NCBI GenBank assembly: GCA_020796225.1
Contig: CM036755.1
Coordinates: 40,204,306-40,268,305 of the forward strand
Length of the DNA stretch: 64,000 bases
From: Arion vulgaris
Taxonomy: Eukaryota; Mollusca; Gastropoda; Stylommatophora; Arionidae
Direction: 5' to 3'
Below, in pieces: positions 47,201 through 62,200 of this stretch. Position 1 is the stretch's first letter, and every line of letters begins with the position of its first letter. A model generated the notes under the pieces. It saw only the letters and a list, made by a program, of their open reading frames with translations, was not told where the DNA came from and did no database searches. Position numbers and translations under genes: made by a program.

Positions 47201-50200
47201 AAAGAAGAGGGGAAAGCATATGGATATGGTTGACAGATCTGACCCACTTCACCCAGATTTCTCTTCTTGAACGCTCCGCATCGACCACTTGTTAACCACT
47301 CTGTGTGATTTGTATGTGATCTGAGCATACGAGCGATGTATCGTTTGCCAGTTATGCGCCTACAAGTAGACCCACACATCCGATTTCTGCGATGCTTTTT
47401 ATTTACTAGGGTAGCTTATCTAGGTCGTCCTACATCGGTCGCCTTTTATGACATGTCTTGTAGATCGCAGTGTTACTAGTCTTTGTTTCCCTTGCGGGCC
47501 CCGGCACCACACGGGCGACTTCAAAGACAACAGCCAACCTCCATCTTCTTCTTCTTGAGAACCGACTCGCATACAGACTTGATGTTTCACACAGAAATAA
47601 ATGTCCATGTGGATGTGGATCTAGACCTCGGAATACATACTTCAGGACTGTCCAACCTACAATGCCCCAAGACAAAAGATATGGTTGAGCCGTGCTCAGA
47701 GCAGAAGCTATGGGGCAGCCGATCTGCCCTAAAAAAAGACAATGACTTGGCTCTGGCAACAGGATTCAAGTTCTAGCATGATCCCTCCCCAGATCACATA
47801 AGAAAAAGAGTGTAATTCTAAACTTCTTAAGTCGCTGGATAGATTTAATATCAATTTAATATTCAGGGGGCTCTGTGACGTAGAGGTTAGGTGCCAAAGG
47901 TACACAGGTTCACTCACTTGTGAAGCCATCTGAACATTTAAAAAAAAATAGATTCCTGATCTTGGTGTAGGTGAGATCGAGTTCCTAGTCCTATCGGAGA
48001 CGGGATGATAAAACATAGGTCCCGTGTTCAATTTGAGCATGTAAAAGAACCCTTTGCGGTTAAAATCGAAAATAGCAGGCTGGAAAGCCACTGCCTTGGC
48101 AAAATTCATTAGTAAAAAATAAAAATAAATTTCCTACAAAAGTATCTTCTCCATCTTCAAAATTACATCGGGAACCCTCACTGGTACTACAGAGTTCGAG
48201 CACTGCTGCTGGGATCTTCCTGTGTAAGAAAAAGATCGGAGCACACATAGTTACTCACCGAAGTGCAATGATGGTGTTCCTATCAATCAATATCAATTTT
48301 AGTGTTTCCTTCCAACATTCAGTTGCAGAGAAATCGAAGAATCCATCTTCAACTTCCCGATGATCAATAATTCTTGATAACTAGTAGAAGGATACCATCT
48401 CATATTTCACTGTGATGTGCATGATATCATGATCCTTAGAACTATGTTGCACCTGGTGCGCACTCATCAACAATATCAATGCGGAAATAAAAAAGAGATG
48501 AAAGTGGTTGGAACATACATTAAGAATACAGAAGACCAGACACCCACATGTGGCTTTGAAATAAAATCAAGAGAGGTAGAAAGGTCTATTTTATTTGAGG
48601 CAGTGGTTATTTATTGATGAAAAGTGCATCCTATTCATGTCCCACGTAAGGCTTCTATAAGAGATTTCCATCCTTGTCGTTCTTCTACCTTCCAGGCTAT
48701 CTTTTCCACCTCCGCTGTCCATCGGAGAGCTGTCCTAGCCAATGCTTCTTTTTGGCATATGACACTATGGCGAATCCACCTCCATCTTTGTCTTTTTATG
48801 TCTGAGATTGTTCATCGTAGACTGTTCATTTCATTAGCCCGATAGGGCCTAAACCAATTGCAACGATACATGTTCTTGGAAGATCAAACATATCACAAAG
48901 TGATTAAAATTGGTCTAAAGAGCAAAGAAGAAAGATTAGCCAGAAAATTTGTAATTTTCGTAAATTTATTTTGGAATGTCTCCATTCTTCTTCTCTTTAA
49001 CTCTCATTGAGACATAAGGCATCAACAAATTTTCTACAGCCAGATCTCTCTTGAGCAAGCCAGCTTAGTGCATTTAGGTCTTTCTCACTTCTCTTAGTTT
49101 ATCCCTATGTCTCCATCATTTTTCCTCTCTGCTCCTTGTGGAGCATAAGACCTCAACAGTTGTTGGCCACTTTTCTCGGTCTCTGGCTATTTTCTTTATG
49201 GTCTCCCAGGATAATCAGCACTCTTCAGTTCCTCAAGAAGACTTTATCTCCAGGTCTGTTTAGGGTGTTCTCTTTTTGTTTTGCTGCGGGTTCCACTCAA
49301 GTGCTTGTCTAGTGACACTCGACTGTCTTCCGTAGGGTATGCCTGACCCTTCGTAATTTTCTCCTCTTTGTCCCCCATGTCTCCATGCTGTGATGATAAT
49401 CTTTACTAAACAGTTGACATCTGTTTTCTGAAATATGTTGTGGGTGTGACAAATCTTGTTGGTCGTTTATGATTCTTAACTTGGTGTATTTTATTGTTGG
49501 AAACTTGACAGTTTTAGATGAAGCCGACAAGATTCTCCAGATGGGTTTTGCACAGACAATGAATGCTGTGATTGAGGCTCTACCAAGACAAAGACAGACA
49601 CTTCTTTTCTCAGCCACTCAGACAAAGTAAGTGCTACCATAAGTTTGAAGTAAAACATTCAAAGTAAACAATAAAATAAGAAGAGTTGGCCTAGCACAAT
49701 GGCAGTGATCTCTGTGGTGTAGAGGCTAGGTGCCCGCCTCTCGTTTCAAATGTACTAGGTTCTCTTCCTTGTGAAGTCACCTGGATATTTTTCTAGATCC
49801 CTAATCTCAGTGTAAGTGGCACCCTTATGTTGCAGGGACTTCATTGCACTAAGTTTTAACCCATGTGGCTCGGGACCACTCCACAGAAATGGAATGTCAT
49901 ATGCTAGAGTAATGCACGAAGCACAAACTCCGTCACTTGTGAACAGAACAGTGCAGTCCAGGATTCAACACTTGACCTTCCGAGCGCAAGGCAAGGGTTT
50001 AACCACTTAGCCACCGTTTTTTCTTGTTTGTCTCCAATTGGACTAGATACTCGAGCTAACCTGCCCTGAACAAAAATATTAACACTCTGACCTACAAGGC
50101 ATACGTAAGAGCACTGAGGTAGGGCCTAGGAAGCTACCCTAGTAAATAAAAAGCGTAGCAGAAACAAATGTGCTTGCCTACTTGTAGAGCATAACTGGCA

Positions 50201-53200
50201 CAACTACAATCTCTCTAAAGGCTTGGATCACATACAAAGAGTGATTAACAAGTGGTTGATGTGGAACTTTCTAAGAAGTGTAGGTGAGATCAAGTTCCTA
50301 GTCCTATCAAAGACGGACCGTAAAACATAGGTCCTATGTTCATGTTGAGCACGTAAAAAACCCTTTTCAGTTCGCAATTGAGATCAGGTTGGTTAGCCAC
50401 TGCTGTGGCAAAATTCATTAGAAAGATTTCGAAATAAAATTCCTACAAAATATTCACTAACTTCTGAATTACATTGGGAACCACTGCTGGTGCTATGGAG
50501 TTCACACACTGCTGCTGAGATCTTCCTCTGTAAGATAGTGATCGGAGCACACATGGTTACTCACAGAAGTGCAATAATGATGGTCCTATCAGTATATAGA
50601 TAACATTTCAAGCTAATGAAAGAGAGGTAGGAAGAGTAAGAATAATAGAAGATACTGTCAATGTTTGAAATGTTATTCTGTGTTTCAGATCTGTAAAGGA
50701 TCTGGCCAGGCTGAGTTTAAAGCGTCCAATTTATGTCTCAGTGCATGAAAAAGCTAAGGCAGTGACACCAACAACTTTAGGCCAGGTTTGTTAAATAAGT
50801 GTTGTCTAGCAGAGTATGTCTTGTGTTTATCCTTCACTCTTGAGAAAGTTAAGACAAAGCAATCAATAACCATTACTTCAGGTAAACTTTGCCGTACACA
50901 CTCAATCTACAGTCTTAACTATTCTGGATTCACCTTTCAACTCCCAACAAAACACAGGTCTTCAACAAACCTCTTCCAGCCTTCCTCTCTCTTTCCATCT
51001 CCTCCAAGTCTTGCCCATCCTTTTAATATGTCTCTAGCTCTCTTCTCCAGGTATTTCAGGCCGTCCCCTACTCTTTCCCTGTGGGTTAAAAAAATTTTTT
51101 TTGGGATATTCATTCAACTGGAATGTGTTTTAATATGTTGCCATCTCTGTATTTGGGAAGCAATAAGCAATTGCTGTAACCTACCAGCTAGCCCCATTGT
51201 TAAGGTACCCAAACATCTTACTGACAGCTAAACAACAGATGATCAACATCATTTTCATACCTACTTTGTGTTACCATAGCCAAACATGGACAATGAGCAA
51301 AGCACAGTCACAAAAAAAGTTACCAACAACACCAGAAAAGAAGATTCATCAGCATAAGAAAGAAAGTTGGGACATTACCTTGCTTGAATTACATTGGGAA
51401 ACAATGAAATGGTCCGGTCACTTAATAAGAATGAACCCAAACTCCACTGTATACATAGTCTTCTGCAACAGAACATCAGGAAAGAAGCGAGAAAGACAAC
51501 AAAAAAGATGGATAGAGAGCGTAGCAGAATTCTGTCAAAATGCAAAAATAATGATCACACAAGACAAAAAAAGGGAACACAAGACAAAAAAGGGGAATAA
51601 CAACACTGGGCAACAACCTGGTAACAGTGGGATGACAAAAGAAGAAGAATGTGTGCCTATCTTTTTTCTTTCCATTCCCAGTGTCACACAGTACTGTAAC
51701 TTATTACCAACATTTACTTTAGTTTCATTTTCAAATATCCTAATTGCACTCTGGTCATGTCCATAGCTGCTCTGACCATACAAGTTCGGAGTCGATTAAT
51801 GAGCCTATTCATATACCTGCTGTTCTTTTCTGGCCACTCTAGTCTTCAATCCAAACTCCTTACAATCTAGAAGCTGATGTAGATTGGTTTAAATAAAAAT
51901 CCTTTATGTCTTTGCCACACTATGAGTATGTTCAGAATGTCTGCTCTATCAATTGCCTGACCCCTCGATATGCTAGCAGAACCAGCCAACCTGTTTGCTC
52001 TCTCATTGCCATTGACACCCATGTGCCCCAGAATAAAGATGAATGTAATTCTGCAAATTGTTGATGCTTGTAGTGATTCATTCCATTGCCTGCGCACAGA
52101 ACTAGCCTCCACCTTTCAGATCATACTCAATGAGATGACTTTGAGATGGGAGTTTTGTGATCAGTTAGTTACCACCACTACTTCCATTGTCATGCTGCTT
52201 GTTGTCATACTAAATGCACCACTGGTTTCCTTGACCTTTCTGCAGTATAAGCTTGCAGAGGAGGCCTGTGAGGACATTTCATGGCGAACTACTGATCCAT
52301 CTATGTAAATCGCAACAACACCTTTATTGCTGTTTCTATTTAACTGATTAGCTACCAAATTGAAAAACAGCTTGTGGCTGATATACATTTAGGTACTATT
52401 TTCCCATCGCATGTGTATGTAGAAATTCAGCTGCAGTTTTCTTAATTATTAACAATTTTTATAAATAATAAACCATTTTGTAGGTAAATTCTTCGAACTC
52501 TCCATATCGACCACTTGTCAACCACTCTTTGTGATCTGAGGCTAAGAATGATTGTACATTGTGCCAGTTATGTGCCTACAAGTAGGCCAGCACATCGGAT
52601 TTCTGCTCTGTTTTCTTTTACTAGGGTAACATCCTATGGCCTACATCAGTCGCCTCTTTCGACATGCATTGTAGGTTGCAGTGGTACTATTCTTTACTTC
52701 CCTTGTGGACCCCGGCACCACACAGGCATTTAGGAAAATGAATTTTCTTTAAGATTGTTCTAAAACAAATGAATAGTTGCGCTCCCAGTGGTTTATGTGC
52801 ACCAATCAGTTAAATTAATTTAGCAATTCAGCATTTCTATTGCAGCATTGTCAATATCTTGATGTCATTTCCTTTGATAACTCCTACTGTGATATTGTAC
52901 ATTTCTTGATTGGTACATCATTTTTGTGTGTGATTTCACAGCGTTATATTGTGTGTGAGATGCAAGATAAAATCAACATACTTTGGTCATTCATTCGAAG
53001 TCACAGACATGCAAAGATACTAGTCTTCCTGTCATGCTGCAAACAGGTTTGTTGTTGGTTTTTTTAAAACATCGTCACATTTAACATAAATAAAATGCGA
53101 TGAAGTCAGAGAGATGTATGGTCAACCACTTGTGACAACTGTTATAAGAAGAAGATGGAGATATATTTTACAGTTTGTAAAACTCCAATGGATTAAATTT

Positions 53201-56200
53201 TTACAGTTGGTTGAACCAAGTACTCAAGGGATTTAATTTGCTTCCAAACTTGCCCATCATGGAGTTTGAACCAAGTACTCGTAAATTCTGATCGAGCTCA
53301 CTACCGCTTAAGCTACAGCCTCCCTAAAAAGCCATATTATACAGACAATAAAGACTTTAAAAAATTTGTTGACACACAAATTGCATATCCACGAAACAAT
53401 AGTATATACAACAACTTGTAACAAACTCAAAACTTGCACTGATAATGCAGTTCTGTCATTCACCATAACTAATGTCACTTTGACATGATCTTGACCTTTG
53501 ACATAAATATGTTTCAGACCAGGTACATCTATCAAGTTTTTAAGAAGATGCACCCAGGGCTAACCATTCTGTGCTTGCATGGACACATGAAACAGCACCA
53601 GCGTATGGAGGTCTACCATAGTTTCTCTCGCAAACAGAATGCTGTCTTGCTAGCAACAGATGTTGCAGCTCGTGGTTTGGGTATGTGACAGTTTTAATAT
53701 GTGCCTGTTTGTACAGAAAGGGATTGTAGAGATTGATGCAATGTGCGCCTGTGTGTTGCCAGGGCTCTCAAGGGAGCAAAGAATAGTAACACTGCATCCT
53801 ACAAGGCATGTTGTAACTGGCGACTGAAGTAGGGACCTAGGGAAGCTACCTAGTAAATAAAAAGCATCACAGAAATTGGATGTGCTGGCCTGCTTGTAGG
53901 CACATAACTAGCACATTGTACACTCTCTCTTAGGCTCAGATAACATACAAATCATAAAGAATTGTTAACAAGTGGTCGATGTGGAGTGTTCAAGAAAAGA
54001 AGCAATATGAAGGATGAGCTCGCAGTTAAGCAGTTGATAGCAAACTAACGCAAGTAATGATGATTCTTCTCCACATGCTCTTCTTCTTCTTCAAACGCTC
54101 TATGTTGACCACTTGTCAACCACTCTGTGTGATTTGTATATGATTCTAGCCCAAAAGTGATTGCTCGTTGTGCCAGTTATGCACCTACAAGTAGGCCAGC
54201 ACATCCGAATTCTGCAATGCTTTTATTTACTAGGTAGCATCCCTAGACCTACATCAGTCGCCTCTTACAACATGCATTGTAGGTCACAGTGGTGCTATTC
54301 TTTGCTTGCCTTGCAGTCCCCAGCACCACGCAGGCAAGTAATGATGATGATGATGTTGTGTATACTGATGTGTCTGTTCATCGCTGTGGGAAGTGAGGTT
54401 GGGTCTTCTTATCTAGTGCACTCTTAGGCTCAGATCACATACAAATCAGAGTGGTTGACAGGTGGTCGATATGGAGCATTTGAAGAAGGGACAGTAGTGT
54501 TTGACTCAGTCTATGTTTCGAAAAGGTATAATATGGCAGGTTGAGGCACGAGGGGATACCTTCTATTGAGGTTTCCAACCTCTCAAGGCGTAAGTAGATC
54601 TACATCCTCTTCACCCTTAGGGAGGCATAGGTCCACAACCAAGGTCTCCAAGCGATCCTATCCAAGACAATATTTTCCAGATCTCTCCACATTTTCTTGC
54701 ATTCCTTCTCCGGCAGCCGATTTCCTTTCGGATTTCATCAGGTCGCTTCATGAGTACTTATTCTTACTTGGATGACGAGCTATGAATTTCCTTGGTTGTG
54801 GTTTCTGTAGCTATCTAGTGTTTTTACAGGGTGGGATAGCTAGCCCCACACCCAACCTCCTTAGTCACATCTTATAACATGCATGGAACACTGTAGACTC
54901 AACAGACACTTGCATAGACTAGGAATGTCAAACAGATCACTGCTGGTGTCAACAGGCAGAACAGATACTGAAGTTTGTCCTGTGAGACTGTCCTCTCTTG
55001 GGTGAGGTGAAAAGCAACATCCAGCCACACTCAGTTGACCTAAAAACTAAGCTTTGGGAAAACCTGACAACAGATCTGAAGCTGACCACCCAGTTTGTGA
55101 TCCTCAGTGGACTCAAACTCATGACTATAGATAGCCTAAGCAGAAGAATCAACTCAATGCTTGTACTTCTACATATTGTTACATTTCTCATCATTCATTT
55201 ATGTGTTATCTTGTTAGATTTTCCTGTCATTAACTGGGTCGTTCAAGTTGATAAGCCTGAGAATGTGAACACCTACATCCACAGAGTGGGACGGACAGCG
55301 AGGTATGTGTTAGTATTGGTGTTTTGTCTCATCATCATCATCAGGTGCTATGCCGGCTGACATAGGCGATCATGGATCTCCACAAATCTCTGTCCCTGGC
55401 ATTTGCTGTCATCTCAGATGTTGACGCTCTTCCGTGCCATGAAGTCAGGCTGTCTAAATTGTCTTCCTTTGTCTTCCTCTGTCTTGCCTCCATTCAGTTT
55501 TACCGGTTGTCACAGTGTGTTCCAAACCTCCCCTTCTCATCACATGCCTGAAAAATGATGACTGCCTCTTTCTTATATTGACAATAAGTTTTCTCGGTAT
55601 CGGCTTCATTCAACTCCTCTACATTCATCATTTTAGCAGTCCATGGGCCGCCATGTGCCGGGGCCCACAAGGGAGGCAAAGAATAGTACCACTGCGACCT
55701 ACAAAGCATGTCCTAAGAGGCGACTGATGTAGGACCTAGGAAACTACCCTAGTAAATAAAAAGCATCACAGAAATCGGATGTGCTACTAGTAGGTGCATA
55801 ACTGGCACAACGCACAATCGTTCTTAGGCTCAGATCACATACGAATCACACAGAGTGGTTAACAAGTGATCGATTTGGAGCGTTTGAAGAAGCAGCTAGA
55901 GAGGAAAGCAGTATCTCCATCGACAAACATTTGAAACTCGTTAAAGACTACAAAGTCTGTTGCAAAAAACTACACTGAGGTGGACGTCATGGTAAACGAA
56001 AATATGGAAGACCCAAAACAACCTGGAGGAGAACAGGAACTGAAAGAGATGAATCACAGCCCGCAGAGGGACTCATAGCAAGAAAATGGGGAGATAGTGG
56101 AGAGATCAGAAAAGATCGCTTTGGATAGATGGGCTTGGTTTCAGACCTATGCCTCCATAGGGTCGAAGGGTGACGAAGATGATGTCACCGTGAACACTAA

Positions 56201-59200
56201 AAGAGCAATGTTTAACATAGTATTTCTACCAACATTATGCTATCAGTGCCAAACGTGGACGCTGACATCAAATGATAGAAGAAAACTAGTCACGACAGAG
56301 ATGAGGTATCTACACAAAATGCTGGCAGTATCAAGAAGAAACATTAAGAAAATTGAAATAAGAAAATTGAAGTATTTTGGACATATAAAAAGACACGAAG
56401 GGTTGGAGAAGACTATCATGGAAGAAGGCATCCCGGCAAAAGTGGAGAAGAGGAAGACCACAGAGAAAATGGATTCAGCATGTAACTGATGGCTTGAACA
56501 TGGCAGCCGCAGAGATGGGACATCTGACATAATAGAAAGACAAATTCCAAAGGACTGTTAGGGTGGCAAAGTTCTGCTCAAGTCAAGTACAAAGTGGAAA
56601 TGTTTGCTCTCTTACGCACCCATTTGTTTATATTGTCATTCATCATCATCAGGTGTCGTGCCAGCTGGCATAGGCAATCATGGATCTCCACAATTCTCTG
56701 TCTCTGGTGTTTGCTATCATCTCAGATGTTGACACTCTTCCGTACTCATGAAGTCAGGCTATCCAAAATTGTCTTCCTCTGTCTCGTCTGCCCTCGATTT
56801 TACCGGTTGTCACAATGTGTTCTAAGCCTCCCTTCCTCTTCACATGTCCTAAAAATGATGACTGCTCTTTTTTATATTGATGATAAGCTTTCTGTGTCTT
56901 GACCTCATTCAACACCTCAACATTAGTCATTTTAGCAGTCCATTTTATCTCCATCGACAAACATTTGAAACTTTGTTAAAGACTACAAAGTCTGTTCAAA
57001 AACTACACTGAGGTGGAGCGCTCATGGTTAACGAAAATATTGAAGACCCAAAACAACCTGGAGGAGAACAGGAACTGAAAGAGATGAATCACAGTTCGAA
57101 CATAACTTTTATTGATGTCATTGTCATATTATAACTTTTATTGATGCCCTCATATTGTAACATATATATATATATATAAATGTTAATCCTCATCTCAGGT
57201 ATGAGAAAGTGGGAGAAGCCCTTCTCATGTTGCTGCCCACAGAAGAAAAAAAGATGGTGGAAGATTTGGTGAAACGGAAGATACCTATTGAGAAACTCAA
57301 GTCAGTAACTTATTTATTTATGATAGCTTGTATTTTCACATTGTAGTTTACTTATTATATGCAAACATGTTACCGTGATGCCCAAGTGGTTACAGGGCCC
57401 AAATTTGGGGTGTAAAGAATAGAACCACTGTTACCTGCCAACGCATGTCGTAAGAGGCGATTAGGGAGGTTGTGATTGGGGCCAGCTATCCCACCCTGTA
57501 AGAATCACTAGATAGCTACAGAAACCACAACCAGGAATATTCATAGCTTGCCACCCGAGAAAGGACCCCGCAAGGAGGGACTCATAGCAAGAAAATGGGG
57601 AGATAGTGGAGAGATCAGAAAAGATCGCTTTGGATAGATGGGCTTGGTTTCAGACCTATGCCTCCATAGGGTCGAAGGGTGACGAAGATGATGTCACCGT
57701 GAACACTAAAAGAGCAATGTTTAACATAGTATTTCTACCAACATTATGCTATCAGTGCCAAACGTGGCGCTGACATCAAATGATAGAAGAAAACTAGTCA
57801 CGACAGAGATGAGGTATCTACACAAAATGCTGGCAGTATCAAGAAGAAACATTAAGAAGTTTAGTAATGAAGACATTGCTACTCTGATACAGTAGATACA
57901 AAGCAAAAGACTGTCAGTGCAAAACTGGGCCTCAGAGGTAACAGATGTGACGAAATAGATTATGACCGCACACAACAAAGTCTGTTCTAGAAATCTCTTC
58001 TTATCCTGGCGCTGTGAGACATGTTCTAGAAATCTCTTCTTATCCTGACGCTGTGAGACATGTTCTAGAAATCTCTTCTTATCCTGACGCTGTGAGACAA
58101 AACATGATTATAGAAAAGAAAGAAAGTTTACTTATGGGTGTGAAGCATGGACATTTAACAAGGCAGTGAAAAAACATATATGCTTTTGAATATAGGTGTT
58201 ACTGAGATGCCCTCTATATATCATGGAGTGAGCAGAGAACTCAAAATCAAAGAAAACTTGCTGATGCTACAAATAAGAAAATTGAAGTATTTTGGACATA
58301 TAAAAAGACACGAAGGGTTGGAGAAGACTATCATGGAAGAAGGCATCCCGGCAAAAGTGGAGAAGAGGAAGACCACAGAGAAAATGGATTCAGCATGTAA
58401 CTGATGGCTTGAATATGGCAGCCGCAGAGATGGGACATCTGACATAATAGAAAGACAAATTCCAAAGGACTGTTAGGGTGGCAAAGTTCTGCTCAAGTCA
58501 AGTACAAAGTGGAAATGTTTGCTCTCTTACGCACCCATTTGTTTATATTGTCATTCATCATCATCAGGTGTCGTGCCAGCTGGCATAGGCAATCATGGAT
58601 CTCCACAATTCTCTGTCTCTGGTGTTTGCTATCATCTCAGATGTTGACGCTCTTCCGTACCATGAAGTCAGGCTATCCAAAATTGTCTTCCTCTGTCTCG
58701 TCTGCCCTCGATTTTACCGATTGTCACAATGTGTTCTAAGCCTCCCTTCCTCTTCACATGTCCTAAAAATGATGACTGGGGCTCTTTCTTGTATTGATGA
58801 TAAGCTTTCTCTGTGTCCTGACCTCATTCAACACCTCAACATTAGTCATTTTAGCAGTCCACAGGATTCTCATCATTCTTCTGTAAAACCACATTTCTGT
58901 GGCCCTCAAAGATTTTTCGATCTGTTTGTTTATTGTCCATGACTCAAATCCGTATGTCAGTATTGGTTCTATGTAACACTGTTTAACTCTCATTCTGATC
59001 TCAATTGACAATGACAAGACCAGGAATACATTTGAAAAGTTTTCAGTTTTCTTTCCTATCGAGAGTTTTATTGTTTTGGGTAACTTTATAGCTTGATTAT
59101 TGTAACATTTCGTAGATTACTTGTAACAATCATATAACATGTTTAGCTACAAGTTGTAGAAGTTATATAATAGATTCTATTTGCCTCATCAAATTGTTGT

Positions 59201-62200
59201 AGCAGTTATGTAACAGAAGATTATTGTTCATTAAGTTATAATCTATATTTCAGGGTTAGCAAAAAACGGATGTTTGATATCACAAAGAAATTGGAAAGCT
59301 TGTGTGCCTCAGACAAAGAACTTAAAGACAATGCACAAAAAGTATGTAATTTTGTATAATTTATCTTCGAACGCTCCAGTTTTACTGCAGTCTTCCCTTA
59401 TATCGATAAACTGACACATTACATGTTGATCTTCAACAGGCTTTTGTGTTTGTGATGAAAACTCTGTGGGTTCTGGACAAACCAAGTTTTCAAGCAGTTG
59501 ATCAGGGAGCTTTTGCTGCGTAAGTTTATCATTTTAACTAATTATTCCCTAAGGATTATATTGTAATGATTATACAGGGTGCTCAAGATAAAAGTAGCCT
59601 GATTGCCAAATCAAAAGTTACCAGTTGTGCATTGCGTTTTGTCTATTTACCATTTAAACTGACTGTGACTAGATAGTCCTATGTCACATTGGCTCATTTG
59701 CTCCTTCCCACACCATCACAAAAAGACTTGCGTTCGTGACCTATACTATGTCATAATTGAACCTTCTCATTTTCATAAATATATGCCAGATTGGCTCACG
59801 ACAGGTTACTTTTATCTTGAACACCCTGTATATGAGGGTTAGTATACCATATTGGCTCACACGACAGGTTACTTTTATCTTGAACACCCTGTATATGAGG
59901 GTCAGTAAGTCACACATTTAAAAAATCCTAAATTATATGTAAACTTCAAACCTTTCATTATTGTACATACTTATTTACTTATTCCTGTTCGCTTCTCGTG
60001 GAGCATAGGGCCTCAAAAGTAAAGGATTTATTGTCTGACTGTATATGTTATATGTCTGCCGTACAGGAAGTCTAAATTTCTCTGCGTCTGTTGTATCCGT
60101 TGCTTGATAAAGCTCTAGTGCTTGTCCTTCGGCGATGTGTCCGATTTTAAACCAGCGCTTACTGTGTTGGTCTCCATTAGCCTTTGACTGTCCCAGCCAA
60201 CCTGCATGGCAGCAGGTTTCTTTGGTCTAACGTTGCTGTATATTGTTTTTACGCACGTCTGGTACCAGGGCCGTAAGGAAGCAAAGAATAGTACCACTGC
60301 GACCTAGAAAGCATGTCATAATAGGTGACTGATGTAGGAACTAAGGAAGCTACCTAGTAAATAAAAAGCATCACAGAAATCGGATGTGCTGGCTTACTTT
60401 TGGGTGCATAACTGGCATAACGTACAATCGCTCTTAGGCCCAGATCACATACAAATCACACAGAGTGGTTAACAAGTGGTCGATATGGGACGTTCAATGT
60501 AGAAGATGTACTTTGTAAAAGTACAGTACTTTGTTTTTACACGTTTCACCATTGCTACATAGTTTTACTGCAGTCTTCTCTGATATTGCTACATAGTTTG
60601 ACTGCAGTCTTCTCTGATATTGCTACATAGTTTGACTGCAGTCTTCTCTGATATTGCTACATAGTTTGACTGCAGTCTTCTCTGATATTGCTACATAGTT
60701 TTACTGCAATCTTCTCTGATATTGCTACATAGTTTGACTGTAGTCTTCTCTGATATTGCTATATAGGTTTACTGCAGTCTTCTCTGATATTGCTATATAG
60801 GTTTACTGCAGTCTGCTCTGATATTGCTACATAGTTTGACTGCAGTCTTCTCTGATATTGCTACATAGTTTGACTGCAGTCTTCTCTGATATTGCTACAT
60901 AGTTTTACTGCAATCTTCTCTGATATTGCTACATAGTTTGACTGTAGTCTTCTCTGATATTGCTACATAGTTTGACTGCAGTCTGCTCTGATATTGCTAC
61001 ATAGGTTTACTGCAGTCTTCTCTGATATTGCTACATAGTTTGACTGTAGTCTTCTCTGATATCAATAAGATAAACATCATAACCACTTTGCTGTCATCAT
61101 CATCAAAGTGCATGTCCTTTATAGGATGTTGCCCTCTTCGTAGCACATCTGAAATTCACTCTGTATCTAGTCAGTTCACCCACTTTGTCAATGGTCATAT
61201 TCATGGTTTCTTTAATATCTTCTTCTTGGTCTGCCTCTGCGTTCTGGGACCCTTCCCTCCAAAATTGTTCTCTCCAGACCATCGTGACGCTTACTTTGCT
61301 ATAGATAACCTCAAACATCACAATCTGTAACATGATAAACAGGTCTGGGTTGGTCTTCGTAAAAAATTTTTGAACATTCTTGAGATAACTTATCCATGTA
61401 TGCAGTTATGTTCAATTTTTATCAACAAACATTTTAAAGAAAGAAGACCATTTTTAACCATCTGTATCAGCCTTGTTGTGCTTCTGTAGTTTAATTGGTA
61501 GTCAGCTAGATCACAACCCAAGTGTACCTGGTTCAAACTCCAGGGCCGGCAGTTTGAAAGCAAATTTGTTTGGTGTAAATTTTACAACGGTAAAAAGACC
61601 CAATGGTGAAACACGTAAAAAACAAAGTACTGTAGTTTTACAAAAATACAAATATTTTTACATTCTTATTAGCCGTTAGGAACTTGTTTAACTCTACATG
61701 TTGTGGGAGAAGTGAAATTCTTCATCTCTCTTGTATCCGTTGCTTGATCAAGGCCTATTGGTCAAAACATTGCTGTGTATTGTTTTTGTATTTTATAAAA
61801 CTACAGTACTTTGTGTTTTTACATGTTTCGCTATTGCCTCATTGTTTTACTGCAGTCTTTAACTTGTATGCTGATAAAATAGACCCTGCCATTCAGAAAA
61901 CAATGGCAAACTACTGAAAGTATAAGTGGGGCATAGAAAATTGACGGCTCGTTTACTGTGCTTAATGGCAAAGTTCTGTAAAGGATATGCCATGATTTTC
62001 ATTTTTATCAGCTTTGTTGTCTCCTTGGTCCTCAATTTTTGTTTCAATCTTTTTGTATAAAATATTTCAGATCTCTTGGTCTAGTGCAAGTTGTAAAACT
62101 TCCTTTCCTAGAAAAAGTAAAAGAAAACTGAAGACCAAACAGTAACAGACACATCAGAAGAAGAAGACAGCGATAGTGAAACAGATATAAAACCTGCAGT

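Noticed and set aside
61028..61330. 100-codon plus-strand gene
   Set aside because: It starts inside the 34-bp satellite and has no known domain; weak LINE-like sequence only.
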